Assembly: GCA_030760725.1 (NCBI GenBank)
Contig: JASWHV010000010.1
Coordinates: 34,849,760-34,913,759 of the forward strand
From: Neostapfia colusana
Taxonomy: Eukaryota; Streptophyta; Magnoliopsida; Poales; Poaceae
Direction of reading: 5' to 3'
DNA length: 64,000 nucleotides
The position numbers were made by a program, and so were the translations under genes. Of the stretch, positions 10,701 to 21,086 are shown piece by piece. Every line of letters begins with the position of its first letter. Position 1 is the first letter of the stretch. Under the pieces are notes generated by a model. The model did not search any database, was not told the origin of the DNA, and saw only the letters and a program-made list of their open reading frames with translations.

Positions 10701-11370
10701 GTCGCTGCCTTTTGTCGGGGTGCGGCCCCCGAGCTCCACTAGGTACCGCTGCTGCGGCAATGAGTGCCGCGGCGGGTGACTTCATCTTTCCACCGCCCCG
10801 GTTCTTGGTCTTCTTGCTGCTTCCATAGGAAGCAGCACCAGATCCGGGTCGCCCTCCTGACTCGGAGGCTGGCAGGGAGTGCCAGTTCCGCCCTTCTGCT
10901 GCTCTGGCACATTTGTCTGCCCTCCTGAGTTTGTCGACACGTATTCCCCGCTAGTCACGGTCCGTCGTGAACGTGGGGAAGGAGAGCTTGACGCTGAAGG
11001 AGCTTCGTCATCTTCGTCAGCAGAAACTCGTCGCGCGAGGGAAAAGCCCCCTACCTAGCGCGCCAAATGTCGAAGTGTGTGGTCGACACTTCCCCCGGAC
11101 CTGCTCTGGGCAGCCCGTGGAGCTTCTTTTTTGGAGGGGCTAGTCGCTTGCGGAGAGCTTCAGAGTAAGGTACGAGTGAGGGAGAAGCTTGACACAGCGA
11201 GTTTTACGTGGTTCGGGCCGCCGGAGCGTAAAACCCTACGTCCACGGTGAGCAGAGGTGCTCGCTGTATTGCTTGTTGCTCAGAACCGGAGTCCTGAGCT
11301 TGAGGCTGAGTTATGTCTAGGGTGCGAGTTGCTGGAGTGCGAACCCTTGCTAACGTTGCCTACCCGAGCC

Positions 11371-11378
11371 TTTTATAG
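11371..11378 (-). promoter_or_regulatory. TATA box of the B1 LTR
   Basis: TATAAAAG on the minus strand, lying between the arms CGAGCCTT and AAGGCTCG, which form an 8-bp inverted repeat. The same arrangement occurs in the B2 LTR at 14447-14454. Confidence 0.7.
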
Positions 11379-11769
11379 TCCAAGGCTCGAGCGGCTTACA
11401 AGGGGGGCCGGGACCCGACAGGTGGTCCCGGGGAGATTGCCTGCCAACTTTCGTATCTGTAGTTATGTCGGTAGTTGTCTCTAACGAAGGATTCCGAGTC
11501 TTCGTTCTGCCGCCCTGCCCATGCTGCAAGCTAGTCGTAGTGGTTGATGACGGCGGGGGCGGCAGGGGATGTCTTGTCGCTGTGTTTATTGGCTGGCAGG
11601 ATCTGACATGGTGTGCCAGTCTGTGATGCGACTGGGCGCAATGGCACCTGACAGAGGCGTGCTCCGCGTATTCGTGTCTTGGGAAGGCGCGGGCCTTGAA
11701 TACCTTGTACGGGCAAGGTATGGTGCGTCTTTACACCTGCTGCCTACCACGCGGGGGCAGGCAGCGCCA

Positions 11770-12110
11770 TCCCGCTGGCCACGTGGCGGGCCCAGAGCTT
11801 TCCTCTGAGGAGAGGGAGGTCCGGCCCCGCGGGACACGTGGAGCCTTCGGACCTCTCCTCGCGGAGGGGGAGGTCTGGCTTCTGTCGGCCACGTGGCGGG
11901 CCCAGAGCTCTCCTCTGAGGAGAGGGAGGTCCGGCCCCGCGAGACACATGGCGGCTTCGGAGCTCTCCCCACGGAGGGGGGAGGTCCGTCTGCTGCTGGC
12001 CACGTGGCGGGCCCGGAGCTCTCCCTTGAGGAGAGGGAGGTCCGGCCCCGCTGGACTCATGGCGCCTTTGGAGCTCTCCCTGCGGAGAAGGACGAGATCC
12101 TTAGGCATTT
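11770..12110 (-). repeat. G-box tandem repeats in the B1 LTR U3
   Basis: Three copies of a unit of about 110 bp, each built from two related halves of about 55 bp. CCACGTGGC recurs near 11779, 11889 and 12000, with a second site between them (GACACGTGG near 11837, decayed to GACACATGG and GACTCATGG). The units also share CGGAGCTCTCC-like blocks. They lie upstream of the TATA box on the minus strand, as enhancers would. CACGTG is the G-box bound by plant bZIP and bHLH factors. Confidence 0.7.
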
Positions 12111-12151
12111 TCCCTTGTGCGCGGGGGTACCCCATATCGAGGGTACCGACA

Positions 12152-13755
12152 CTCACGTTGGCGATGGTGGGCGCTACCAAGAGCAGTAGTTGGCCGGCCC
12201 CAGCCATGTTCCTGGGGCAGTCGGTGGCATCGAAGCTGATGGGGGTTCCCATTCACTTGAGGTGAGGCGCGGCACCTAGGAGTGGAGCCACCGACGCTAC
12301 CGCTCGGCGCAAAGTCTTAACCGCGCTTCGGGATGAGGGGTCAGCGGACCCGCCGTAGATGACGTAGAGCCTCTTTCGACGCTCGTCGTCGCTGGAGTTG
12401 GGGTCCTCATGGTTGCGCACTGCCTTCATGGCGCGCTGAGGCTCCTAGAACTCCACTTGGTGATCGACGTTGTCTGGGGCGTCGGCCTTCTGCTTGCCCT
12501 CCCTTTGACATAAGGGTGGGGCATCAGTTCGCAGCTGCTTCCCTTTGCGGAAGCGCTCCGCGAGCTTCCGAATCTCCCGGCACTGGGCAGCAGTATGGCG
12601 ACCGCTGCCGTGCACGGGGCATAGCTAGCCTTGGTCACCATCTGGAGCTGGTGACTGTCGCTGCCTTTTGTCGGGGCGCGGCCCCCGAGCTCCACTGGGT
12701 GCCGCTGCTGCGGCAACGGAAGCCGCGGCCGGTGGCTTCATCTTGCCACTGCCCCAGTTCTTGATCTTCTTGCTGCTTCCATAGGAAGCAGCGCCAGATC
12801 AGGGCTGTCCTCTTGACTCGGAGGCTGGCAGAGAGTGCCAGTTCCGCCCTTCTGCTGCCCTGGCGCATTTGTCCGCCAGGCTGAAGAGCTCTGAGACGTC
12901 GCGAACCTCTGATCGCAAGCTTCTCAAGCATCTTCTTGTCCCGGACACCCTGCCGGAACGCCACCACCACCAAAGCACTTTGAATGTGCGGGATGGTGTT
13001 GCATACCTGGGAGAACCGCTGGATGAAGGAGCGCAGCGATTCTCCGGGTTGTTGCTGGACGGCGTGGAGGTCGAGCTCCGTGCCAGGCCGGGTGTAGGAG
13101 CTGCCGAAGTTGGCGGTGAACTGCTGGCAGAGCTCTCCCGAGGAGGTTATGGAACCCTGAGGGAGGTTCATGAGCCAAGACCGGGCTGGCCGGTCAAGGC
13201 GACGGGGAAGTAGTTGGCCATGACGGCCTCATCCCCTCCTTCGGCAAGGACGGCGGTGGAGTAGATCTGGAGGAACTCTGCCGGGTTGACGCTGCCGTCG
13301 TAATTCTCGGGCAGGTGCGGCCGAAACATGCGCGGCCACCCCGCGAAGCGAAGGTGGGGCGCCAGGGCCGCACATCCTGCTTTTGTTGCCGCAGGCGTTG
13401 GTGCCGCGAACGCTTGGTTCGCTGCTGGCACAGTGTACCCCGGTATGGGCAAGGCTGTGCCATAGACCGGGGGCGCCGTTTGCAGGGCATATGGCTGTGG
13501 CATATGCTGCGTGGCGTATGCCTGGGGCAGAGATCGCATGGCGAAAGTCTGCGCCTCAGGCAGGGTTGAGGCAGACGTCATGCTGTCGCCGGCCTCTTGG
13601 TTGCGACGCCTTTCTCGTCGTGGCTCGAGGAACACTAGGGCATCTAGGACCAAGTGGCATCGTTCCAGCTCTGCCCTCAGGTCCGTCGATGGGAGCCTGG
13701 TGGAGCTGGAATCCGCCGTCTGCCCATCAACCGTTGGCGTGCGCGTCAGCGACAC
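12152..13755 (-). pseudogene. gag: Degenerate gag of B2
   Basis: The minus-strand reading gives an N-terminal Pro/Ala-rich part from about 13755 and a retrotransposon Gag domain (RPGTELDLH, GESLRSFIQRFSQVCNTIP) at about 13171-12900. A CPVH...H...C knuckle-like motif lies near 12621-12580. At least two frameshifts break it: near 13175-13187 the frame ending LTGQPGLGS is out of register with the one that starts MNLPQGS, and another lies near 12890. The Gag type is that of RIRE2/Tat-like grass elements, not of the chromoviruses nearby. It cannot make a normal Gag. Confidence 0.75.
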
Positions 13756-14143
13756 AGCCGGGTGGCTGGAGCATCGTCCCCGCCGAAGTCGAGGGTTTGC
13801 GGCAGCGACGACGAGACGGTCTACCTCGCGAATCCACTGCTGGGTCGCTGACTGAGGCGCATCCCCAGCAGGTGGATTGCGAAGTAGCGCTCTTGCTGCC
13901 CGTGGGGGACGCTCAGCGCTGCAGAAGATCTCACGCTAGCTGGAGCCTGCGTTGCCGGAGTCGGCTGCTGGCTTCCAGCTTGTGCCGACACACTCCATCC
14001 AGAGTGCGTCGAGACGTAGTCCCCACTTGTCACGGTCCGTCGTGAACGCGGGGGAGGAGAGCTTGCCGCTGAAGGAAGCTTCGTCATCTTCATTGGCAGA
14101 AACTCGTCGCACAAGGGAAAAGCCCCCTTTTTGCCGCGCCAAA

Positions 14144-15124
14144 TGTCGAAGTGTGTGGTCGACACTTCCCCAGGACCTGCTCTGGGCAGCCCACGGAGGT
14201 TCTTTTTCGGAGGGGCTAGACACTTGCGGAGAGCTTCAGTGTTAGGGATGAGTGAGGGAGAAGCTTGACACGGCGAGTTTTACGTGGTTCGGGCTGCCGG
14301 AGCGTAAAACCCTACGTCCACGGTGAGCAGAGGTGCTCGCTGTATTGCTTGCTGCTCAAAACCGGAGTCCTGAGCTTGAGGGTGAGTGAAGTCTAGGGTG
14401 CGAGTTCACAGAGTTTGAACCCTTGCTAACGTTGCCTACCCGAGCCTTTTATAGTCCAAGGCTCGAGCGGCTTACAAGGTGGGCCCGGGACCCGACAGGT
14501 GGTCCTGGGGAGATTTCCTGCCATCTACCGTATCTGCAGTTATGCCGGTAGTTGTCTCTAGCGTAGGCTTCCGAGTCTTCGTTCTGCCGCCCTGCCCATG
14601 CCGCAAGCTAGTCGTAGTGGTTGATGACGGCAGGGGCGGCAGGGGATGTCTTGTTGCTGTGTTTATTGGCGGGCAGGCTCTGACACGGCGCGCCAGTCTG
14701 TGATGTGACTGGGCGCAATGGCACCTGACAGAGGCGTGCTCCGCGTCTCCGCGTCTTGGGAAGGCGCGGGCCTTGAATACCTTGTACGGGCAAGGTATGG
14801 TGCGTCTTTACGCCTGCTGCCTACCGCGCGGGGGCAGGCAGCGTCGTCCTGCTGGCCATGTGGCGGGCCCAGAGCCCTCCTCTGAGGAGAGGGAGGTCCG
14901 GCCCCATGGGACACGTGGAGCCTTTGGAGCTCTCCCCGCGGAAGGGGGAGGTCCGGCTTCTGCTGGCCACATGGCGGGCCCGTAGGTCTCCTCTGAGAAG
15001 AGGGAAGTCCGGCCCTGTTGGACACGTGGAGCCTTCGGAGCTCCCCCCACGGAGGGGGGAGGTCCGGCTTCTGCCGGCCACGTGGCGAGTCCGGAGCTCT
15101 TTTCTGAGGAGAGGGAGGTCCGGC
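14144..15124 (-). repeat. 5' LTR of B2, first segment
   Basis: Begins TGTCGAAGTG at the primer-site junction and matches 11068 onward. It is cut at 15124 by element C and resumes at 28301. It has a minus-strand TATA box at 14447-14454 and G-box repeats from about 14850 (near 14852, 14910, 14966, 15022 and 15079), several decayed to CATGTG or CACATG. Confidence 0.85.
15120..15124. repeat. Target site duplication of C (left)
   Basis: CCGGC at 15120-15124 pairs with GCGGC at 28296-28300; one mismatch. The uninterrupted B1 LTR reads GGTCCGGCCCCGC here, so CCGGC is the original target and the right copy has one change. Confidence 0.7.
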
Positions 15125-15880
15125 TGTAAGGGCCTCAGTTTTTGACACTCATTTGCAGTGTTCATCACCACACCACACACCTCATTTGAGGAAGAATGAT
15201 GAACACAAATAAAGAGCAAGTAACAATTATCAACATGCTCATTAGGGAACAAACTCACACATTGCAAAAGTGGTACTTCCCACATGTGATATAGATGGGC
15301 TGGACATATGAAAACTCCTACACTTTGCTAAGGATGTCCATGCCAAGTTCCACCCAAATTCAAAACCTTTTTGAGGTCATTTTGGGTATAGTTAGGAAGA
15401 GGGCAGTTTGAAACCATATTCAAATTCAAACTGTTTTCACCCACTGAATTTAAAAGTGGAAGGCATATTCTTGCTCAGCACATTTTTGTGAGCTCACACA
15501 CCAATTTTCACTCCATTTGGAGTTGATCTTGACATGAGCTAAGGGGGAGAAATTCAAACTTTATTTGAATTTCAAACTGCACTTGTGCTGAAATTCATTC
15601 AAACCAAACCTCATTTGAACTTTGATCAATTCAAATGGCTCTTGGGTGAATAATTTGAATTGCCAAGGGTAGAATAGGGTTCACTGTTTACCACAGCTGT
15701 TAGGAATAAATTTCAGAGGTTAAAAGAGAAGTGGGACCCACATGTCAGCCTCAGCCTCAAAGCAAACCGACTGAACCACAGTTCAGTCGGTTCCCGGCAG
15801 CTGTGCGCGCGCGCCACCGAAGGGGGCAGCCGGCGCCAGCTCCTGCTGCGTGCCCCAAGCCGGAGACCAGCCGGCCGGGC

Positions 15881-15887
15881 TATTTAT
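15881..15887 (+). promoter_or_regulatory. TATA-like box of the C 5' LTR
   Basis: TATTTAT after a GC-rich stretch, conserved at 25008 (C 3' LTR), 30442 and 41829 (E LTRs). It is the only plausible TATA element in the GC-rich promoter block; the start site would be about 30 bases downstream. Not experimentally supported. Confidence 0.5.
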
Positions 15888-17677
15888 TCCCCCCCCGGCG
15901 TGCTTCAGTCACCATTTCCCCGAACTACCGGCGTGCGCGACTGCTTTTCCCACTGCCATCACTAGCGCTCGAGTTCCTGCTTGATCAAGCCGATCGCAGC
16001 TCCCTCTTTCCATTCCAAGGTCCCAGCAAGGTACTAGCAACCATCCTCCATCCTTCCCATTGATAGAAATCGATTGAAACCGAGTGATATCGGCTGTGCC
16101 GAAAGATCAAACTCGGAACTGGAAACCGCCGCACCTCGGGCTCTCGTGGACAGCCCAACCTGGGCGTTGTCACGCCCGAGCCAAGGCACCCTTGGACGCG
16201 CAAGTGACCGGTGCTGCTCACCCCCGAGCCACAGCTCGAGTGGTTGTTCACCGGCGGCGAATTTCCACTTTTCCCCTTTCTGTGTGCAGAACGACCCTCG
16301 GGTACGATTCTGTTTAATTCGTGCTCTAGAAAGGATTAGAGGGCCTCAGGCCACTCCCACACGAACTACACACGGTGACGCACAAGTTGCCTTCACAACT
16401 CTGGGCCGGAGAACTTCTGTGCCCGGCGTAATTCAAGGTCTACTAATGGCGGAACGCACGGGGGGTATCGGGCGCACGGTGAGGACCTATTTCGGGCCTT
16501 CCCCGAGCTGCCCCGAGTTCATGTCGACCTTCTCTGAGGTCCACTGATGCTCCCCGACCGGTTTCCCAAGTAGCTGAGGCACTAGGGGCATCAGCCGACA
16601 TGGCCGAAGTCGTTCCGATATGGCGGCTCGTCGCCGACCATGCTCCGGCCGTTGTCATGAGCAGCTGACCCTTGGATCATGTTCCCCAAGTAAAAGTAGG
16701 CAGGGGCGGCCAGAATCAAGAAGTTTGGAGCGGTACAGCAGCCAGCGGCGAGCTCTCCGGCGAGGTCCCTCGGCGGCGGAGCGCGGGTGTCGCGAGGTTG
16801 AAGAAGGGGGTGGACCCCAGCTGTCAGCGGCCGATATTTTGAATCGGGATCCGGCTGCGGCCGGGATCGGGTGTGCTGGCGCGCAAAAGCCTTGTGGGCC
16901 GCGGTGTGCTGTCGCTTCGGCGTGCGACGCGTGTCCCCTGGGCCCACGCGCGAGTTTAAACTTTTCCCCGATTTTCAGATTTCCTTCAAACTTCAAATCC
17001 TTATAACTTTGGCTAGAAAGCTCCAAATTGAGTGAACCAAATTTTGCTGGATTCAGCTCTCTGAGTACTTTCCAGAAAATCAAGTTTCACTTCATGAAAT
17101 TCCTTAATTCTCCAGAATTAATTCCTTAAAGTTTAAACTGTTAGGAATTTTAACTGGAGAATCCTTTGGAGAAAAATCCTGAAATTTTTCTGGGATGTTC
17201 ACCAAAATATCCTTGAACTACCATAAAAATTTCAGATCCATTTGAGCTCATTTAGTCCACCTAATGGTGTGATTAGTAAAACTGTTCCAGAGAAAATAGA
17301 AAATGTTCAGAAACATTTTCAGGATTTTCTCTGAAATTGTTTAGCTCATATCTTTAGTTAGAGACTTCCAAATTAAGTGAGACCAACTCCATTAGGACCC
17401 TCTGAAAATCTAGTTTTCAGAAAGTCATAGTTTGTCTCATGAAAATCCCTAGAACACCCTAAGGGTTCCAATTAAGGTCAAGGACATAATTATTTGTGGA
17501 GGGCTCAAATGAGCTTTGCTGCAACTAAAACTTGACCAAGTCTTTGTTTAGGTTGTAAACAAGCCACAGTAAAAGTTTCACAGTCATTAGGTCTGTCTAG
17601 TAAGGGTTATAGACTTCACAACTTCAAAGTTAATACAAAGGCATTTAATTAATACATACATTGTTCTTATCATGTAG

Positions 17678-18936
17678 TCGCTAAGGTCGAGGAGGAACCC
17701 GAAGTCCTAGACTTCGTTACTCCGGAGGAACAGCTAGCCTACGACCAAGAGCAGCAAGGCAAGCCCCGGTTTGCATTAACCATTTTATAAATTTTTATTG
17801 TTTTGAGCACATACTTGTTTTCTTTATGTTGTGCATCAGAGTCTTGTTTGGAAACCCCACTGCATAGCCAAGAAAACCATGGGTTGGGGTTTAGGATTGC
17901 AAACCCCGTTAGCCACTGCATTGCTAGGATAGAGTAGGATTCGGTACAAGTCGAGTAGTTGGAACTACTCGCGAGAATAGGCTAGAGGCACATTGCTCGG
18001 GTAGAGATAGCACATGATACACATGGCAAGAAAATGAGACCGAGCGGAGAGTAAGGGCAGCAGGACTTTGGGGCCTGTGTGCTGTAGCTCCGCTTGTGTC
18101 GATTGAGGACCGAGCCGTGTGCGGGCCTGTTGAACAAGCTAGAACAGTACCGAAGACCTACCGGCTATATGGGAACCGGGAAACTGATGTAACTCGGGTA
18201 GCTGGGTATTGAGGCATTGCCCGTCGTTCAGAGGGTAGGTTGAGAGCTCGAGGTGTAAATCAGCTGGCGGCACAGAGATGCGCGTGCAGGGACCTCTTGC
18301 TCGGGACGATGGGACCGGTTCAATATTTGGCTAACGGGTGAAAGGTAGTCGCGTACGGCGTCCGTGATGGTTGTTGTAGGCAACATCGAGTACGGGCGTA
18401 CGTGACGGGTTGTTCGGGTAACCCTGCAGGTGTAAATCGATTATAATCGCCGTCCCTCGCGGTCAGTGAGTACCACTTGTTCACTGTACCGTGACGTAGA
18501 AAGAACAGGCTAGTTACATGTTAAAATGTTGCTGATTGAAAGATGGACATTGATTGTTAATGATATGCTGTAGCTTAGAGCTAACTAAAGTTCTTTTCAA
18601 CTTTGGGCAAAGTACATGAGAGAAATGCGTTTCTTGTTTGATTGCGGCTCTCTCATGTACCTTCGCGTAAGGTTCTCCACAACCTGCTGCTAAAACTTGA
18701 AAGTAAGGTTCTACTAATTAGGCGAGTCCTTGCAAATGATTTTACCTCATGTAACCCATTACCCTCATGTAGAAGTTCCATGTTTAGGTGAGACGGGTCA
18801 GACTTGCTGAGCCTTCGTGCTCACTGCTTGTGTTTGAAGCTTTTGCAGGGTTCTATGAGGAAGGGACTCCCGAAGAGGAGACGGAACCCCAGGAGGGGAA
18901 CCCCGTCGAGTGGGATCGTGCACGCCGCAGAGTTAG
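17678..18936 (+). pseudogene. LTR spliced ORF in the C 5' LTR, frameshifted
   Basis: Exon 1 is 17678-17758; exon 2 starts at 18849. Both have the same splice context as the 3' copy: ATGTAG before exon 1, CAAG/GCAAGC after it, TTTTGCAG before exon 2. One base is missing near 18923 (GTGGGATCG against GTGGGAGTCG in the 3' LTR), which shifts the last codons past the usual stop at 18934-18936. Confidence 0.4.
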
Positions 18937-19040
18937 TGTGCGTGTGTGCTAGCAAGGACACGTTCAAGGGCTGAACGTGTACTTGATGCTTAGTCTACGC
19001 CCGCGAGTGTGGACTAAACTTATTTTGATGTAAACATGTT

Positions 19041-19063
19041 AATAAACTTGTTTATGTAATAAA
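19041..19063 (+). terminator. Poly(A) signals of the C 5' LTR
   Basis: Two AATAAA hexamers, at 19041-19046 and 19058-19063, about 100-125 bases before the LTR end. The same pair occurs at 28169/28186, 33602/33619 and 44990/45007. They are the likely 3' processing signals for element transcripts and for any transcript confined to one LTR. Confidence 0.6.
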
Positions 19064-19170
19064 GCTTCCGCTTCCGCTTTGTACCTTTGACGTGTGTTAT
19101 ACGGTGTTGTGCAACGCAGCACCCCTCAGCGTGATCCTGGCTCGACAGGACCAGTGGGGTCGTGTCAGCG

Positions 19171-19182
19171 TGGTATCAGAGC
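19171..19182 (+). other. Primer binding site of C
   Basis: TGGTATCAGAGC three bases after the 5' LTR; initiator tRNA-Met type. Confidence 0.9.
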
Positions 19183-20666
19183 TCGCTTGAGGTTTAACAC
19201 AGTACAAAGGTCTTCTTTTTCAAAAATCCAGTGAGGAACGAGTTAGTAGCCCGTATAAGGATGTTATTAGCATATAGAAAGTGGCATATTAACCTATTTG
19301 TTATGTCGGAAAATCGTGCATCTCGGGACGTTCATGTCTTGGGGGGTGCACGTAAGCGCTGTCCACCAGTGCGCACAAGCTGAAGGGTGGAGCCCCACGG
19401 GTGGCAGGTAACCCGACCCGCTTTGATATCCTCTACGACTCTTCATGTCGTTTGGGGTACTCGAGCAACGTCTGTCCCTGGCGTGCGTGGTGCAACATGG
19501 GAGACCCCGTCACGTGGTCTGAAACGTGAACACGTAACTCAGGGCGTGTTTGGCTTGAGAACATCCGGGCGAGTGATGACGGCCGGATGTACCAACTGTA
19601 TGGATTCCGGGCTCGGTGTGCAGCCGAGTCTGATGATTGGTTGAATTTCTGCAGGTAGCCTTACCACGAAACGGTAGACGTGTAGTATCCGTGTGCGAGT
19701 GACGAGTAGTGCCACTGAACTAACGACGCCGGCTAAGTCCGGTATAGGTTTTTCCTTTGTGAGGACGTAGTACCGACATAATCTGGTGACGCCTCGACGT
19801 CACACCCAACAAAGTGAACAACTTCATTTAAAATTTGAAGGTTTTGATCCAAAGTAGTAAAACTTGATGTAACTCCTTCCCTTGAACAGGATATTCAAAG
19901 TTAACAAACTTTCAACTTATAGGATGTTAAGGACAGAGCACTCTGTTTCCAGCTAAATTAAGGCTGAAGTTAATAAGAGGTTAGAGGTTGAGTTCTTTCG
20001 AGGTTGATGTCGTATGATACATTTCTGGAAAGCTTTGGAGGAGCTTTACAACTTCTCTGTTGAGTTCCAGAGGTGTTTCGTCCCTTAACCACCCGAAAAA
20101 TGCAGCAGAGTTGAAACTGTCCAGAAAACAGGACGGAGCAAAGACTCTCTGTAGACTCTCTGTAAATTAAGCATAACTTCCTGCATAAAAATCCAAAAAT
20201 AGAAAATGAGGTAGTTCTGGAAAGCTTATGAGATGGGTTACAACTTTGTAACAGAAAGTTTTGTCAGATTAGGAACAGAATTAACTGGGATTCTTGGATC
20301 AAATCAGTACCTAAGGCAGGGAGGTGCTGTCCAATTATTTCCAGAAATTCTGTTAACTATGACATCTCATAACTTTTGAACCAGGACAGATCTTAGGCCA
20401 ACCAAATACTTTCTGGAAAGCTATTGAAGTTAACTTTAACTTTGATGTTGAGCTCCAGGACTGGTTTTGCTTTTAACCTGGCCTAAATCAGATTGATATG
20501 GAAACTGGTCAGGGCTGTCATGGGAACAGCAGATCAGCAGTCAAATTTGTTTAAAAATTTGAACTATGTTTCCAAGTTTTAGGGGTTCAATGACATATCT
20601 TATGTTATAACTCAATGGTTTACTGTTTAAATAAATATTTGACATTTCTCAAATATATTTTTACAG
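19183..20666 (+). other. Untranslated leader of C
   Basis: About 1.5 kb, closely similar to 33745-35229 of E. No gene is seen. It ends in TTTTTACAG immediately before the ORF0 ATG, a good splice-acceptor match. Confidence 0.75.
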
Positions 20667-21086
20667 ATGGCAGCAGATAAACGGTTGGAGAACGGGTGGG
20701 TAGTTTCCCACTGTTCTGACCGTAGCGGCTACCCGGGAGCATTGTGGCTAATGCTCCAATATTTCGGGTACAACCAGATGCCGCAATACTTCGCCAAGGA
20801 AGAAGGCGAAGAGGGGAACAAGACGTGGACGATCCATGTCGAGGTTCCTGCAGGACCTACGCCACCCGGTTGGGTGCCATTCACCGTCACGGTGAGAGGA
20901 AGACAACCGGAAGGGATGTGGCAAGTGGCAGCCCGTGACACTATGTCACGTTTCTGCCAACTACACGTACAGGCTATGGAGGGAACTCCATACGCACTCG
21001 TTCCGGTGGAGGGACGAGCTCAGCATGTGTGGGAAGATTTCAGCAAGCGTAATGGTCTCCAAAGCACCATTATGCTTAGCGGGTAG
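20667..21086 (+). pseudogene. Truncated ORF0 of C
   Basis: 139 codons. The first 122 or so match the N-terminus of the 314-residue ORF0 of E (MAADKRLENGWVVS..., RSGYP, QMPQYFAKEEG). At 21029-21037 (GTGGGAAGA) the sequence jumps to the protease region of the E gag-pol, out of frame, and stops after 17 unrelated residues. The coiled coil and acidic tail of ORF0 are lost. The start follows the same TTTTTACAG context as in E. Confidence 0.85.

Larger units (their letters stand above)
10701..12151 (-). mobile_element. Element B1: 5' part of a RIRE2/Tat-like gypsy element
   Basis: On the minus strand this reads LTR (11068-12151), primer-site region, leader, then gag sequence cut by element A at 10701. 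Its internal part (10701-11067) matches B2 gag and leader but lacks about 1.1 kb of gag present in B2 (12886-14010). The LTR is followed on its outer side (12152 onward) by B2 gag with no polypurine tract, so B1 is best read as an insertion into B2. The rest of B1 lies left of the window. Confidence 0.65.
11068..12151 (-). repeat. 5' LTR of B1 (1084 bp)
   Basis: Plus-strand ends are TGTCGAAGTG and GGTACCGACA, with 5-bp inverted termini TGTCG/CGACA. The second copy at 14144-15124 plus 28301-28405 totals 1086 bp. A minus-strand TATA box is at 11371-11378 (TATAAAAG). The promoter-distal part carries G-box repeats. Near the other end is GTTTTACG...CGTAAAAC, a block resembling the R/U5 of many grass LTRs. 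Confidence 0.85.
15125..19167 (+). repeat. 5' LTR of element C (4043 bp)
   Basis: TGTAAGGGCC...GTCGTGTCA. A TATTTAT promoter-like box is at 15881-15887. A candidate leader intron runs from 16031 (AGCAAG/GTACTAG) to 16289 (TGTGCAG/AACG). A 12-bp inverted repeat lies at 18612-18660. Poly(A) signals AATAAA are at 19041 and 19058, close to the LTR end, so R may be about 3 kb long. Confidence 0.93.

Noticed and set aside
11770..12110. Possible CRISPR-like array
   Set aside because: Repeat units are contiguous and variable, with no unique spacers of even length; they are U3 repeats in a plant LTR.
11696..12265. Long frames on both strands through the B1 LTR repeats
   Set aside because: Explained by the tandem GC-rich G-box units, which lack stop codons in several frames.
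15731..16063. 110-codon frame across the LTR promoter, also at 24858, 30293 and 41680
   Set aside because: It includes the TATA-like box and differs in composition between C and E after the first third; most likely noncoding U3/R.
16074..16547. Long open frame (157 codons) in the GC-rich part of the C 5' LTR, repeated at 25201-25674
   Set aside because: The two copies are near-identical because the LTRs are; the equivalent frame in E is broken. GC-rich sequence gives long frames by chance, and it spans candidate splice sites.
20935..21028. N-terminus of the open frame leading into C pol as a new protein start
   Set aside because: Before the deletion junction this frame is just ORF0 sequence read in another frame; there is no evidence it is used.
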